From the NCBI GenBank assembly GCA_045632125.1, contig JAZQWC010000004.1:1-19821 (forward strand): a stretch of DNA of 19,821 bases, given 5' to 3'. Each line of letters opens with the position of its first letter. Position 1 is the first letter of the stretch. The DNA comes from CALWPV01 sp045632125. Lineage in GTDB: Bacteria; Bacillota; Clostridia; Lachnospirales; Bianqueaceae. Shown here one piece after another: positions 8,055 through 15,169 of the stretch. Under the pieces are notes generated by a model. It was not told the DNA's origin. It did no database searches and saw nothing but the letters and a program-made list of their open reading frames with translations. The position numbers and the translations under genes are program-made.

Positions 8055-8494
8055 ACGAAAACAAAAAAGAATATAAGCCTTTGATCGTTGCATTCTGCTG
8101 CAACTGGTGCAGTTATGCAGGTGCCGATCTGGCAGGTTCCAGCCGTCTGGCATATCCTGCCGATGTAAAGATCATTCGCGTTCCCTGTTCCTGTCGTGTA
8201 AATCCGCTGTTCATCCTGCGTGCATTCCAGCGTGGTGCTGATGGTGTTATCATTGCCGGTTGTCATCCGGGAGATTGCCACTATACTTCCGGTAACTACT
8301 TTGCAAGACGTCGTATGACCCTGCTGTTCAGTATGCTGGATTATCTGGGTATTGAAAGAGAGCGTACCAGAGTAGAGTGGATCTCCGCAGCAGAAGGTGT
8401 TAAGTTTGCTACCACCATGAATGAGTTTGCAAAGACCATTCATGACCTGGGTGAGAACAAGAAATTAACGGATCTGAGGTGCAAGAATGACTGA
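8045..8494 (+). CDS. flxD: FlxD / MvhD-like [2Fe-2S] subunit
   Basis: 149-residue homologue of MvhD, the adaptor that passes electrons between a hydrogenase or NADH-oxidising module and HdrA. Seen: CCNWCSYAGAD (C18, C19, C22), PCSCRV (C48, C50) and GCHPGDCHY (C73, C78), the cysteine set of the family. The second motif reads PCSC where PCSG is more usual. An upstream in-frame codon at 7946 exists, but it would lie deep inside hdrA; the ATG at 8045 has a GGAGG (8030-8034) 10 nt before it and gives the expected length. It overlaps hdrA by 10 nt and the next gene by 8 nt, implying fixed stoichiometry. It sits at the junction of the hdr and flx genes, as expected for the physical bridge between the modules. 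Confidence 0.9.
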   Translation: MSLNENKKEYKPLIVAFCCNWCSYAGADLAGSSRLAYPADVKIIRVPCSCRVNPLFILRAFQRGADGVIIAGCHPGDCHYTSGNYFARRRMTLLFSMLDYLGIERERTRVEWISAAEGVKFATTMNEFAKTIHDLGENKKLTDLRCKND

Positions 8495-9458
8495 ATTAAT
8501 TAAAAATAAAGTCAGAGAGCTGTTGGAAAACCAGACAGTAAGCCGGGTCCTGGGATGGAAGACCGGTGAGTTCTTCTATGATGAAACTCCCGCTGTGTTC
8601 AATTCTGTAGAAGAATTGGATGAATTGGTATACGATGGTTTTTCTGCTCCTAACTTAAGCAAATATCTGATCAAAGAATCTAAAAAGGAAGGCAAAATTG
8701 CTGTCCTGTTGAAACCCTGTGATTCCTACAGCTTTAATCAGTTGCAGAAAGAGCACAGATTCAATCGTGACAACGTATACGCAGTAGGTATTCCCTGCCG
8801 CGGTAAGTTGGATATCGAGAAGATCAAAGCTCTGGGAATCAAAGGTATTCAGAGTATTAAAGAAGAAGGCAACCAGCTTGTAATTGAAACTCTGTACGGC
8901 ACCAAGACCGTAGAGCGTGAAGAAGTACTGCTGGATCGCTGCTATTGCTGCAAGGGCAGCAAACATGTAGCTGCTGATGAAGTGATCGAATGTGATCTGC
9001 CTGAGCGTGAACCTCAGGATCGTTTCGACATGGTTGCTAAACTGGAAGCTATGACCGCTGAAGAGCGTTTCGAGTTCTGGAGAGGCGAATTGTCTAAGTG
9101 CATCCGCTGCAATGCTTGCCGTAACGTATGTCCTGCATGCTCTTGCCTGCAGTGTATCTTCGATAATCCGAAATCCGGTGTAGCTGCTAAGGCTAATGCT
9201 GATGATTTTGAAGAGAATATGTTCCATATTATTCGTGCATTCCACGTAGCTGGTCGTTGTACCGACTGTGGTGAGTGCTCCAGAGTATGTCCTCAGGGTA
9301 TTCCGCTGCACCTGCTGAATCGTAAGTTCATTAAAGATATTAATGAATTCTACGGTGAATATCAGGCTGGTGAAGATCTGGATTCCAAGGGCGCTTTGAC
9401 CGAATATACCAAGGATGATGTTGAGCCCAGCATCGTTCATGAGAGAGGCGGTAAATAA
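8487..9458 (+). CDS. flxC: FlxC-like 4Fe-4S dicluster subunit (FrhB-related)
   Basis: 323-residue cytoplasmic iron-sulfur protein. The N-terminal half has features of the FrhB/FdhB (F420 hydrogenase beta) family, notably LLKPCDSYSFNQL (74-86) and a cysteine group C152, C154, C155. The C-terminal half holds ferredoxin motifs C205, C208, C211, C215 with an extra CSC/QC run (C218, C220, C223), then C258, C261, C264, C268. It starts within the flxD stop region (8-nt overlap) behind GAGGTG. In FlxABCD complexes the two Fe-S subunits relay electrons from the NADH-oxidising FlxA to FlxD. The choice of FlxC against FlxB is by gene order and motif resemblance, so the letter is less certain than the role. 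Confidence 0.78.
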   Translation: MTELIKNKVRELLENQTVSRVLGWKTGEFFYDETPAVFNSVEELDELVYDGFSAPNLSKYLIKESKKEGKIAVLLKPCDSYSFNQLQKEHRFNRDNVYAVGIPCRGKLDIEKIKALGIKGIQSIKEEGNQLVIETLYGTKTVEREEVLLDRCYCCKGSKHVAADEVIECDLPEREPQDRFDMVAKLEAMTAEERFEFWRGELSKCIRCNACRNVCPACSCLQCIFDNPKSGVAAKANADDFEENMFHIIRAFHVAGRCTDCGECSRVCPQGIPLHLLNRKFIKDINEFYGEYQAGEDLDSKGALTEYTKDDVEPSIVHERGGK

Positions 9459-9460
9459 TC

Positions 9461-10498
9461 ATGTTAAGAATTGCGATTGATCGTTTGCCTGAACTGTTTG
9501 CCAAAATGGCAGAGAGCAAAGTGCTGTACTTGCCTATTGAAAAGAATGATCAGGTTGAGTTTTATCCCTGGAATGAAAATGAAAAAGTTCGTTTGGATAA
9601 GCTGAATACTTTGAAATCTGCAAAGGATCTGTTCTTCCCTCAGACTGAAAACATGATGAAATTCAAACTGGAAGGTAAGAATATTTCTATTACTGAAAAT
9701 AGAGATCCGGTTGAACCCTTTGCCGTATTTGGTGTTCGCGCTTGTGATGCAAAGAGTTTCGAGGTTCTGGATAAAGTATTTTTGGCAGATCCGGTAGATA
9801 CCTTCTACCAGAATCGTCGTGAAAATGGCGTAGTAATCACTATGGCTTGTAACGAACCCGAAGAGACTTGCTTCTGTGGTGCTTTCGGTATCGATGCTGC
9901 TAATCCTGCCGGTGATATTTCCTGCTGGATCGTGGATGATACCTTGTTCTGGAAAGCTAATACCGAAAAGGGTGAAGCTTTCAGTGCAGTTGTTGCTCCT
10001 GTAATGGAAGAAGCTTGTGAAAAGTGTGAAGCAAGAGTAGAAGCTCACAAAGAAGCTATCCATGCGATTCTGGATAAGCTGCCTTTGAAAGATCTGAATC
10101 TGGAAGGTTTTGATGGAGAACACCTGCTGGAGAAATTTAATTCTCCCAAGTGGGCCGAACTGTCTGAGGCTTGTCTGGGTTGCGGTACTTGTACTTTTGT
10201 ATGTCCCACCTGCCAGTGTTATGATGTGCGTGATTATGACAATGGTAATGGCGTTCAGCGTTATCGCTGTTGGGATTCCTGCATGTACTCCGATTTCACT
10301 TTGATGGCTCACGGTAATTCCCGTAAGTCTCAGGTAGAACGTTTCCGTCAGCGTTTCATGCACAAACTGGTGTACTTCCCCTCTAATAACGATGGTATGT
10401 ACTCCTGCGTAGGCTGTGGTCGCTGCTTGGCTAAATGTCCTATTTCTATGAATATTGTTAAAGTAATTAAAGCATTGGGAGGAGAAAGCAATGAGTGA
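9461..10498 (+). CDS. flxB: FlxB-like 4Fe-4S dicluster subunit (AsrA/HydB-related)
   Basis: 345-residue iron-sulfur protein of the sulfhydrogenase-beta / anaerobic sulfite reductase A type, with no catalytic site of its own visible. Seen: FGVRACDAKS (90-99), cysteines C130, C137, C139, then ferredoxin motif C238, C241, C244, C248 with a following CQC (C251, C253), C270 and C274, and the second ferredoxin motif C316, C319, C322, C326. The CxxCxxCxxxCPxCxC signature is shared with the preceding gene, suggesting the two are distant paralogues. Two nt separate it from flxC, and it overlaps flxA by 8 nt. AsrA-type proteins pair with AsrB-type flavoproteins, exactly the type encoded next. Confidence 0.8.
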   Translation: MLRIAIDRLPELFAKMAESKVLYLPIEKNDQVEFYPWNENEKVRLDKLNTLKSAKDLFFPQTENMMKFKLEGKNISITENRDPVEPFAVFGVRACDAKSFEVLDKVFLADPVDTFYQNRRENGVVITMACNEPEETCFCGAFGIDAANPAGDISCWIVDDTLFWKANTEKGEAFSAVVAPVMEEACEKCEARVEAHKEAIHAILDKLPLKDLNLEGFDGEHLLEKFNSPKWAELSEACLGCGTCTFVCPTCQCYDVRDYDNGNGVQRYRCWDSCMYSDFTLMAHGNSRKSQVERFRQRFMHKLVYFPSNNDGMYSCVGCGRCLAKCPISMNIVKVIKALGGESNE

Positions 10499-11315
10499 GA
10501 GTTTAATTCCGATCATTGGCGTGGTAACTGATGTAAGAATCGATACCCCCGATGTTAAGACCTTCCGTGTTAATTCCTTGGATGGAGGCATTCCCTTTGA
10601 TCATCGTCCCGGTCAGTGTGCAATGCTTTCTATTCCCGGTGTTGGCGAGGCTATGTTCTCTATTACATCTTCTCCCACTAACACAGAATACAAAGAATTC
10701 AGCATTAAGAAGTGCGGCTGTCTGACCGATTGGCTTCATCAAATGGAAGTTGGTCAGCAGATCACCATCCGTGGACCTTATGGTAATCCTTTCCCGGTTG
10801 ACACCGAGTTTGCCGGAAAAGACCTGCTGTTCATCGCCGGTGGTATTGGTCTTGCACCTCTTCGTTCTGTAATTAACTATTGCCGTCACTATCGTGATCG
10901 TTATGGCAAGATTGATATCGTATATGGTTCTCGTTCTAAAGATGATCTGGTAGATTATCAGGAAATCATCAATGAGTGGTGCCAGGAAGACGGTATCAAT
11001 GTGCATCTGACCATCGACCGTCCTCAGGAAGGCTGGGATGGCCATGTAGGTTTCGTTCCTAACTATGTTAAGGAATTGAACTTCGATACTAACAAGACTG
11101 CTATCATCTGTGGTCCTCCGATCATGATCAAGTTTACCTTGGCCGGTCTGCAGGAACTGGGCTTTGAAAAGACTCAGGTTTACACCACCATGGAGCTTCG
11201 TATGAAATGCGGTATTGGTAAATGTGGTCGTTGTAACATTGGTGACAAGTATGTCTGCAAAGATGGTCCGGTATTCCGTTGTGACCAGCTGGACGAACTG
11301 CCTAACGAATATTAA
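10491..11315 (+). CDS. flxA: FlxA-like FAD/NAD(P)-binding oxidoreductase
   Basis: 274-residue member of the ferredoxin-NADP reductase superfamily (AsrB/HydG type), predicted to oxidise NADH and feed electrons into the Flx-Hdr complex. Seen: FAD-binding RPGQCAMLSIPG and FSITSSPT (around 40-64), a GPYGNPFP segment, the pyridine-nucleotide motif IAGGIGLAPLRS (about 115-126), CGPPIM, and a C-terminal [2Fe-2S] site C240, C245, C248, C256 in the CX4CX2CX7C spacing. The start has a good ribosome site (GGGAGGAG) inside flxB. FlxA homologues in Desulfovibrio are described as the NADH dehydrogenase part of FlxABCD-HdrABC. NADH rather than NADPH is inferred from the family and not read from a residue. 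Confidence 0.87.
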   Translation: MSESLIPIIGVVTDVRIDTPDVKTFRVNSLDGGIPFDHRPGQCAMLSIPGVGEAMFSITSSPTNTEYKEFSIKKCGCLTDWLHQMEVGQQITIRGPYGNPFPVDTEFAGKDLLFIAGGIGLAPLRSVINYCRHYRDRYGKIDIVYGSRSKDDLVDYQEIINEWCQEDGINVHLTIDRPQEGWDGHVGFVPNYVKELNFDTNKTAIICGPPIMIKFTLAGLQELGFEKTQVYTTMELRMKCGIGKCGRCNIGDKYVCKDGPVFRCDQLDELPNEY

Positions 11316-11335
11316 TAAAGCGAGGACATAAAATT

Positions 11336-12010
11336 ATGGAAGAAATGGTAAATGTATTTTTATTCGGTAAAAAGTATTCCGTTCCCTCTCATCTGACCAT
11401 TATGGGTGCTATGGAGTACGCAGGCTATCAGCTGGTTCGTGGCTGTGGCTGCCGTAACGGATTCTGTGGTGCATGTGCTACCATTTACAGAATCAAAGGT
11501 GATCGTGATCTGCATGCTTGCTTGGCTTGCCAGACCAAGGTTGAAGACAACATGTATGTTGCAACTCTGCCTTACTTCCCCCTGATCAAGGAAGTATATG
11601 ACATTAATAAAGTAACTCCTAACGAGCAGATCATGATGCAGCTGTATCCTGAAATCTATAGCTGTATTGGATGTAATGCTTGTACTAAAGCTTGTACTCA
11701 GAGCCTGAATGTTATGCAGTACATTGCATATGCTCAGAGAGGTGAGTTCGACAAGTGTGCAGAAGAGTCCTTCGACTGTATCATGTGCGGCGTTTGCTCT
11801 TCTCGTTGCCCTGCTAAGATCTCTCATCCTCAGGTTGCAATCCTGTCCAGACGTCTGACCGGTAAGTACCTGATGCCCGAAAGTGCTCATCTGACCAACC
11901 GTGTGAAAGAAATCGAAAATGGCGATTTCAATCAGATGCTGGAAGATCTGATGCAGAAACCGATCGAAGAGATCAAAGAACTGTACAACACCCGCGAGAT
12001 CGAGAAATAA
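11336..12010 (+). CDS. frdB: Fumarate-reductase-type iron-sulfur subunit
   Basis: 224-residue FrdB/SdhB/TfrB-type electron carrier. The N-terminal [2Fe-2S] ferredoxin domain has C37, C39, C44, C47, C62, C65 in the context GCGCRNGFCGAC...ACLAC. The C-terminal domain has two clean four-cysteine motifs, C110, C113, C116, C120 and C148, C151, C154, C158. Classical FrdB has a [3Fe-4S] cluster next to the quinone; here both motifs have four cysteines, as in TfrB, arguing against a quinone partner. TfrB of methanogens carries a further HdrB-like C-terminal domain, which this protein lacks; a separate hdrB opens the same operon. The gene lies 20 nt after flxA and 12 nt before the flavoprotein gene. 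Confidence 0.85.
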   Translation: MEEMVNVFLFGKKYSVPSHLTIMGAMEYAGYQLVRGCGCRNGFCGACATIYRIKGDRDLHACLACQTKVEDNMYVATLPYFPLIKEVYDINKVTPNEQIMMQLYPEIYSCIGCNACTKACTQSLNVMQYIAYAQRGEFDKCAEESFDCIMCGVCSSRCPAKISHPQVAILSRRLTGKYLMPESAHLTNRVKEIENGDFNQMLEDLMQKPIEEIKELYNTREIEK

Positions 12011-12022
12011 GGAGGGCCTACG

Positions 12023-13627
12023 ATGTATACAGTAAATGAAATGTTAGAATCCATCAAAAAGGTGGAAGCAACTCGTCCCGCACGTCTGGGCGTTTTGCCG
12101 GAACGTTTGACCGCAGAACAGAAAGAAGCTGTACTGAGCCAGTTCCATCCTGACTACAAGCAGGAAGGTTTTGAGATCCTGCAGGTTGGCCCTAATAAAG
12201 GTGAGAAGGTTCCCACCGAGTTGGCTGCTCTGCTGCAGGCTAACAGCCGTGTAAAAGAGCTGGAAGTTGATCTGAACAAGATCGATTATGATGTAGATGT
12301 ATTGGTAATCGGTGGTGGTGGTGCAGGTTCTGCTGCTGCAATCGAAGCTCACGAGAATGGTGCTAACGTAATGATCGTTACCAAGCTGCGTATTGGTGAT
12401 GCTAACACCATGATGGCTGAAGGTGGTATTCAGGCTGCTGATAAAGAGAATGACTCTCCTGCGATCCATTATTTGGATGCTTTGGGTGGTGGTCACTATA
12501 CCAATAAGCCCGAACTGCTGAAAAAGCTGGTTACCGAAGGTCCTGAAGCTATCAAATGGCTGAATGAGCTGGGCGTAATGTTCGATAAAGAAGAAGATGG
12601 TACCATGATCACTACTCATGGTGGCGGTACCTCTCGTAAGAGAATGCATGCTGCTAAGGACTATTCCGGTGCAGAAATCATGCGTACCCTGCGTGACGAA
12701 GTTCTGAACCGTGGTATTCCGGTTGTAGACTTCACCGCAGCTATTGAATTGATCAAAGATACCGAAGGTAAGGTAGCCGGTGCTGTTCTGCTGAACATCG
12801 AGACCGGTGACATCCTGATTGCAAGAGCCAAGACTGTTATCATCGCTACCGGTGGTGCTGGTCGTCTGCATTATCAGGGCTTCCCCACTTCTAACCACTA
12901 TGGTGCAACTGCCGATGGTCTGATTCTGGGTTATCGTGCAGGCGCTAAGCTGCTGTATGCTGATACTTTGCAGTATCATCCTACCGGTGCAGCTTACCCC
13001 TCTCAGATCCTTGGTGCTCTGGTAACCGAGAAGGTTCGTTCTTTGGGTGCTCAGGTTCTGAACAAAGATGGTATTGCTTTCGTTCATCCTCTGGAGACTC
13101 GTGACGTAGAAGCTGCTTCTATTATTAAAGAGTGTGTAGAGCAGGGCGGCGGTCTGGAGACTGGTGATGGTCTGGCTGTATGGTTGGATACTCCTCTGAT
13201 CGAAGAGCTGCACGGTGAAGGTACCATCGAAAAGAGAATCCCCGCTATGATGAGAATGTTCGGCAAATACGGTATCGATATCCGTAAAGAGCCCATCCTG
13301 GTATACCCCACTCTGCATTATCAGAATGGTGGTCTGGATATCAGTGCTGATGGTCAGACCGGTATCGAAAACCTGTATGTAGCAGGTGAGGCTGTTGGTG
13401 GTATCCATGGTCGTAACCGTCTGATGGGTAACTCTCTGCTGGATATCATCGTATTCGGTAGAAATGCCGGTCAGCAGGCTTCTGCTAAAGCTAAGAACGT
13501 AACCGTTGGTGAGCTGACTCTGGCTCATGTTGATGCTTTCGCTGCTGAAATGGATGCAGCTGGTATCGACAGTTCCATCGTATCTCCCAAACTGCTGCCT
13601 AACTATACTAAGCAGAAAGATATTTAA
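12023..13627 (+). CDS. frdA: Soluble fumarate-reductase-type flavoprotein
   Basis: 534-residue flavoprotein of the FrdA/SdhA/TfrA family, predicted to reduce fumarate to succinate in the cytoplasm. Seen: dinucleotide-binding GGGGAG (97-102), FAD-contact AEGGIQAA (132-139), THGGGTSRKRMH, the catalytic-site segment QYHPTG (H319), TEKVRS (E336, R339), LHYQNGG (H432), and GRNRLMGNSLLD (R465), matching substrate-binding His and Arg residues of fumarate reductases. Three oddities: the position of the FAD-linking His of classical FrdA is Asn128, so FAD should be non-covalent; an N-terminal extension of about 85 residues precedes the FAD domain; and the C-terminal helical domain of FrdA seems missing. 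Ribosome site AGGAGGG precedes the ATG. No FrdC/FrdD membrane anchor is present. L-aspartate oxidase was considered, but the neighbours favour fumarate reductase. Confidence 0.85.
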   Translation: MYTVNEMLESIKKVEATRPARLGVLPERLTAEQKEAVLSQFHPDYKQEGFEILQVGPNKGEKVPTELAALLQANSRVKELEVDLNKIDYDVDVLVIGGGGAGSAAAIEAHENGANVMIVTKLRIGDANTMMAEGGIQAADKENDSPAIHYLDALGGGHYTNKPELLKKLVTEGPEAIKWLNELGVMFDKEEDGTMITTHGGGTSRKRMHAAKDYSGAEIMRTLRDEVLNRGIPVVDFTAAIELIKDTEGKVAGAVLLNIETGDILIARAKTVIIATGGAGRLHYQGFPTSNHYGATADGLILGYRAGAKLLYADTLQYHPTGAAYPSQILGALVTEKVRSLGAQVLNKDGIAFVHPLETRDVEAASIIKECVEQGGGLETGDGLAVWLDTPLIEELHGEGTIEKRIPAMMRMFGKYGIDIRKEPILVYPTLHYQNGGLDISADGQTGIENLYVAGEAVGGIHGRNRLMGNSLLDIIVFGRNAGQQASAKAKNVTVGELTLAHVDAFAAEMDAAGIDSSIVSPKLLPNYTKQKDI

Positions 13628-13634
13628 TTGGGGG
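13628..13634 (+). promoter_or_regulatory. Ribosome binding site deciding the transporter start
   Basis: TTGGGGG just after the frdA stop lies 11 nt before ATG 13646. The TTG at 13628 is in the same frame but forms part of this site and has no ribosome site of its own, so 13646 is preferred. Confidence 0.6.
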
Positions 13635-13645
13635 CAAAGTTTATA

Positions 13646-15019
13646 ATGAGCAAGACACAAAAGAATAATAAAAAGTTCCTTTGGATCGCGATTGCTATCG
13701 TGATCGTTGGAGCACTGGCTATTTGGTGCGGCAGCGCAGCTGCCGACGCCAATGGCGCTGCCAGCACCTTTAAGGTATCTACCACGACAGCACTTCTGGC
13801 TGGTATTTTCGTAGTAGCTGCTTTGGGTTATCTGTTGGGTAGTATTTCCATCAAAGGTATCTCTTTGGGTACTGCGGGCGTATTTCTGGTAGCAATTTTA
13901 TTTGGTTACCTGTGCACTTTGCCCGGCCTGGCCGAGATTCCGGTTCTGAGCAGCTTTTTCATGGCAGATTCTTCTGCAACTTTGAATGGCTACTATTCCA
14001 AAATTGCTCAGAATATTGGTCTGGTAATGTTCGTTACCTCTGTAGGTTTCATTGCCGGCCCTAACTTCTTCAAGAATTTGAAGAAAAATGCTAAATCTTT
14101 CGTTCTGCTGGGTGCAGTGATCATTCTGGCAGGCGCAGGTACTGCAGTTATCTTTGCTTTGATCCCCGGTATCGGCCCTGAGTTCTCTGCAGGTGTGCTT
14201 TCCGGTTCTTTGACCACCACTCCCGGTTTCTCCGCAGCTTTGGAAGCAGCTGAGAGCATTGGTCATGCAACTGATATTATCACCTTGGGTCATGCAATTG
14301 CATATCCCTTTGGTGTAATCGGTGTAGTTCTGTTCGTTCAGTTGATGCCTCGTATTTTGAAGGCTGATATGAAGAAAGAGCGTGAACTGCTGAAGATCGG
14401 TGCAGAAGAAAAGGCTAAAGAAAAAACTGGCCTGTTTGCATGTGATCCCTTTGGCCTGACTCCCTTTGCGCTGGCTGTCATCTTCGGTTTGCTGTTGGGT
14501 TCCATCACCATTCCGTTGACCGGTCAGGGTTATGCGGGTCCTTGCTTCAGCTTGGGTACCACTGGCGGTACTTTGATCATGAGCTTGATCTTCGGTCATT
14601 TGGGTAATGTTGGTAAGTTCTCTCTGAAAGTAACTGAGAGCACTGCGAAAGTATTCCGTGAATTTGGTTTGATGTTGTTCCTGATCGGCGCAGGCGTAAG
14701 CGGCGGCGTATCTTTGGTAAGTGAAATCGGCAAGTCTGAGCTGGGTGCTATGATCGTTGTTTACGGTCTGATCGGTGGCGCTATCATGACCATCGTACCC
14801 ATGCTGGTTGGCTTCCTGTTTGCTAAGTATGTTCTGAAGCTGAGTCTTCTGAATGCACTGGGCTCCATTACCGGTGGTATGACTTCCACTCCTGCACTGG
14901 GGACTTTGATCAACACCGCTGAAACCGATGACGTTGCAGGTGCTTATGCATCTACTTATCCCATCGCTCTGGTATTGATCGTACTGGCTTCTCAGTTGAT
15001 GATCACCCTGATGGCTTAA
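13646..15019 (+). CDS. AspT/YidE-family membrane exchanger, possible C4-dicarboxylate (succinate) exporter
   Basis: 457-residue polytopic membrane protein of the aspartate:alanine exchanger family. Starts with a short basic tail and a long hydrophobic segment. The two family half-domains are seen as an inverted-repeat pair: GSLTTTPG (residues 187-194) and GGMTSTPALG (410-419), each followed by hydrophobic helices. Between them is a short charged loop (about KADMKKERELLK), so the paired TrkA-C domains of longer AspT proteins are absent. The family includes AspT (aspartate/alanine antiport) and the Corynebacterium succinate exporter SucE. As the last gene of a fumarate reductase operon, export of succinate or exchange of a C4 acid is the likeliest role, but substrate cannot be read from sequence. 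Followed by a strong terminator. Confidence 0.82.
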   Translation: MSKTQKNNKKFLWIAIAIVIVGALAIWCGSAAADANGAASTFKVSTTTALLAGIFVVAALGYLLGSISIKGISLGTAGVFLVAILFGYLCTLPGLAEIPVLSSFFMADSSATLNGYYSKIAQNIGLVMFVTSVGFIAGPNFFKNLKKNAKSFVLLGAVIILAGAGTAVIFALIPGIGPEFSAGVLSGSLTTTPGFSAALEAAESIGHATDIITLGHAIAYPFGVIGVVLFVQLMPRILKADMKKERELLKIGAEEKAKEKTGLFACDPFGLTPFALAVIFGLLLGSITIPLTGQGYAGPCFSLGTTGGTLIMSLIFGHLGNVGKFSLKVTESTAKVFREFGLMLFLIGAGVSGGVSLVSEIGKSELGAMIVVYGLIGGAIMTIVPMLVGFLFAKYVLKLSLLNALGSITGGMTSTPALGTLINTAETDDVAGAYASTYPIALVLIVLASQLMITLMA

Positions 15020-15035
15020 TGCAATAAGACGATTT

Positions 15036-15072
15036 AAAACTCCTTCCGTGTAAAAATGGAAGGAGTTTTTTT
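15036..15072 (+). terminator. Strong terminator ending the hdr-flx-frd operon
   Basis: The 12-bp perfect stem AAAACTCCTTCC (15036-15047) and its complement (15058-15069) closes a 10-nt loop and runs directly into a T7 tract (15066-15072). It lies 17 nt after the transporter stop codon. Confidence 0.95.
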
Positions 15073-15104
15073 GTGGAAAAACTGTACCGAATATAAAAAT
15101 GCTG

Positions 15105-15144
15105 TTGTGAAATTGGGTCAAAGAAATTATAATGAAGTTATAAT
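15105..15144 (+). promoter_or_regulatory. Promoter with tandem -10 boxes for the 15170-17938 operon
   Basis: TTGTGA (15105-15110), 17 nt, then a perfect TATAAT (15128-15133). A second TATAAT follows at 15139-15144, 11 nt downstream of the first, but its own -35 is poor. The pair could give two starts or a region where polymerase positioning is regulated. Confidence 0.85.
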
Positions 15145-15155
15145 ATTGATTCACG

Positions 15156-15163
15156 AAGGAGGG
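15156..15163 (+). promoter_or_regulatory. Ribosome binding site fixing the dehydrogenase start
   Basis: AAGGAGGG lies 6 nt before ATG 15170. It excludes the in-frame ATG at 15056, which lies inside the upstream terminator and before the promoter. Confidence 0.9.
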
Positions 15164-15169
15164 TCCAAC

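Noticed and set aside
6372..8153. 593-codon open frame on the minus strand opposite hdrA
   Set aside because: It is antisense to a clearly conserved gene, has a composition typical of a codon-bias shadow, and has no ribosome site or recognisable domain.
12044..13660. 538-codon open frame on the minus strand opposite frdA
   Set aside because: Same reason: shadow of strongly biased codons in frdA. Similar antisense frames lie opposite mdh, fumC, flxC, flxB and the transporter.
15105..15122. Possible Rex redox-regulator box (TTGTGAAA...)
   Set aside because: The left half fits, but the right half GGTCAAA is a poor match to TTCACAA, so it is read as the -35 box only.
15056..15169. Upstream in-frame ATG that would extend the hydroxyacid dehydrogenase
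   Set aside because: It lies inside the terminator stem-loop and upstream of the promoter; ATG 15170 has an excellent ribosome site.
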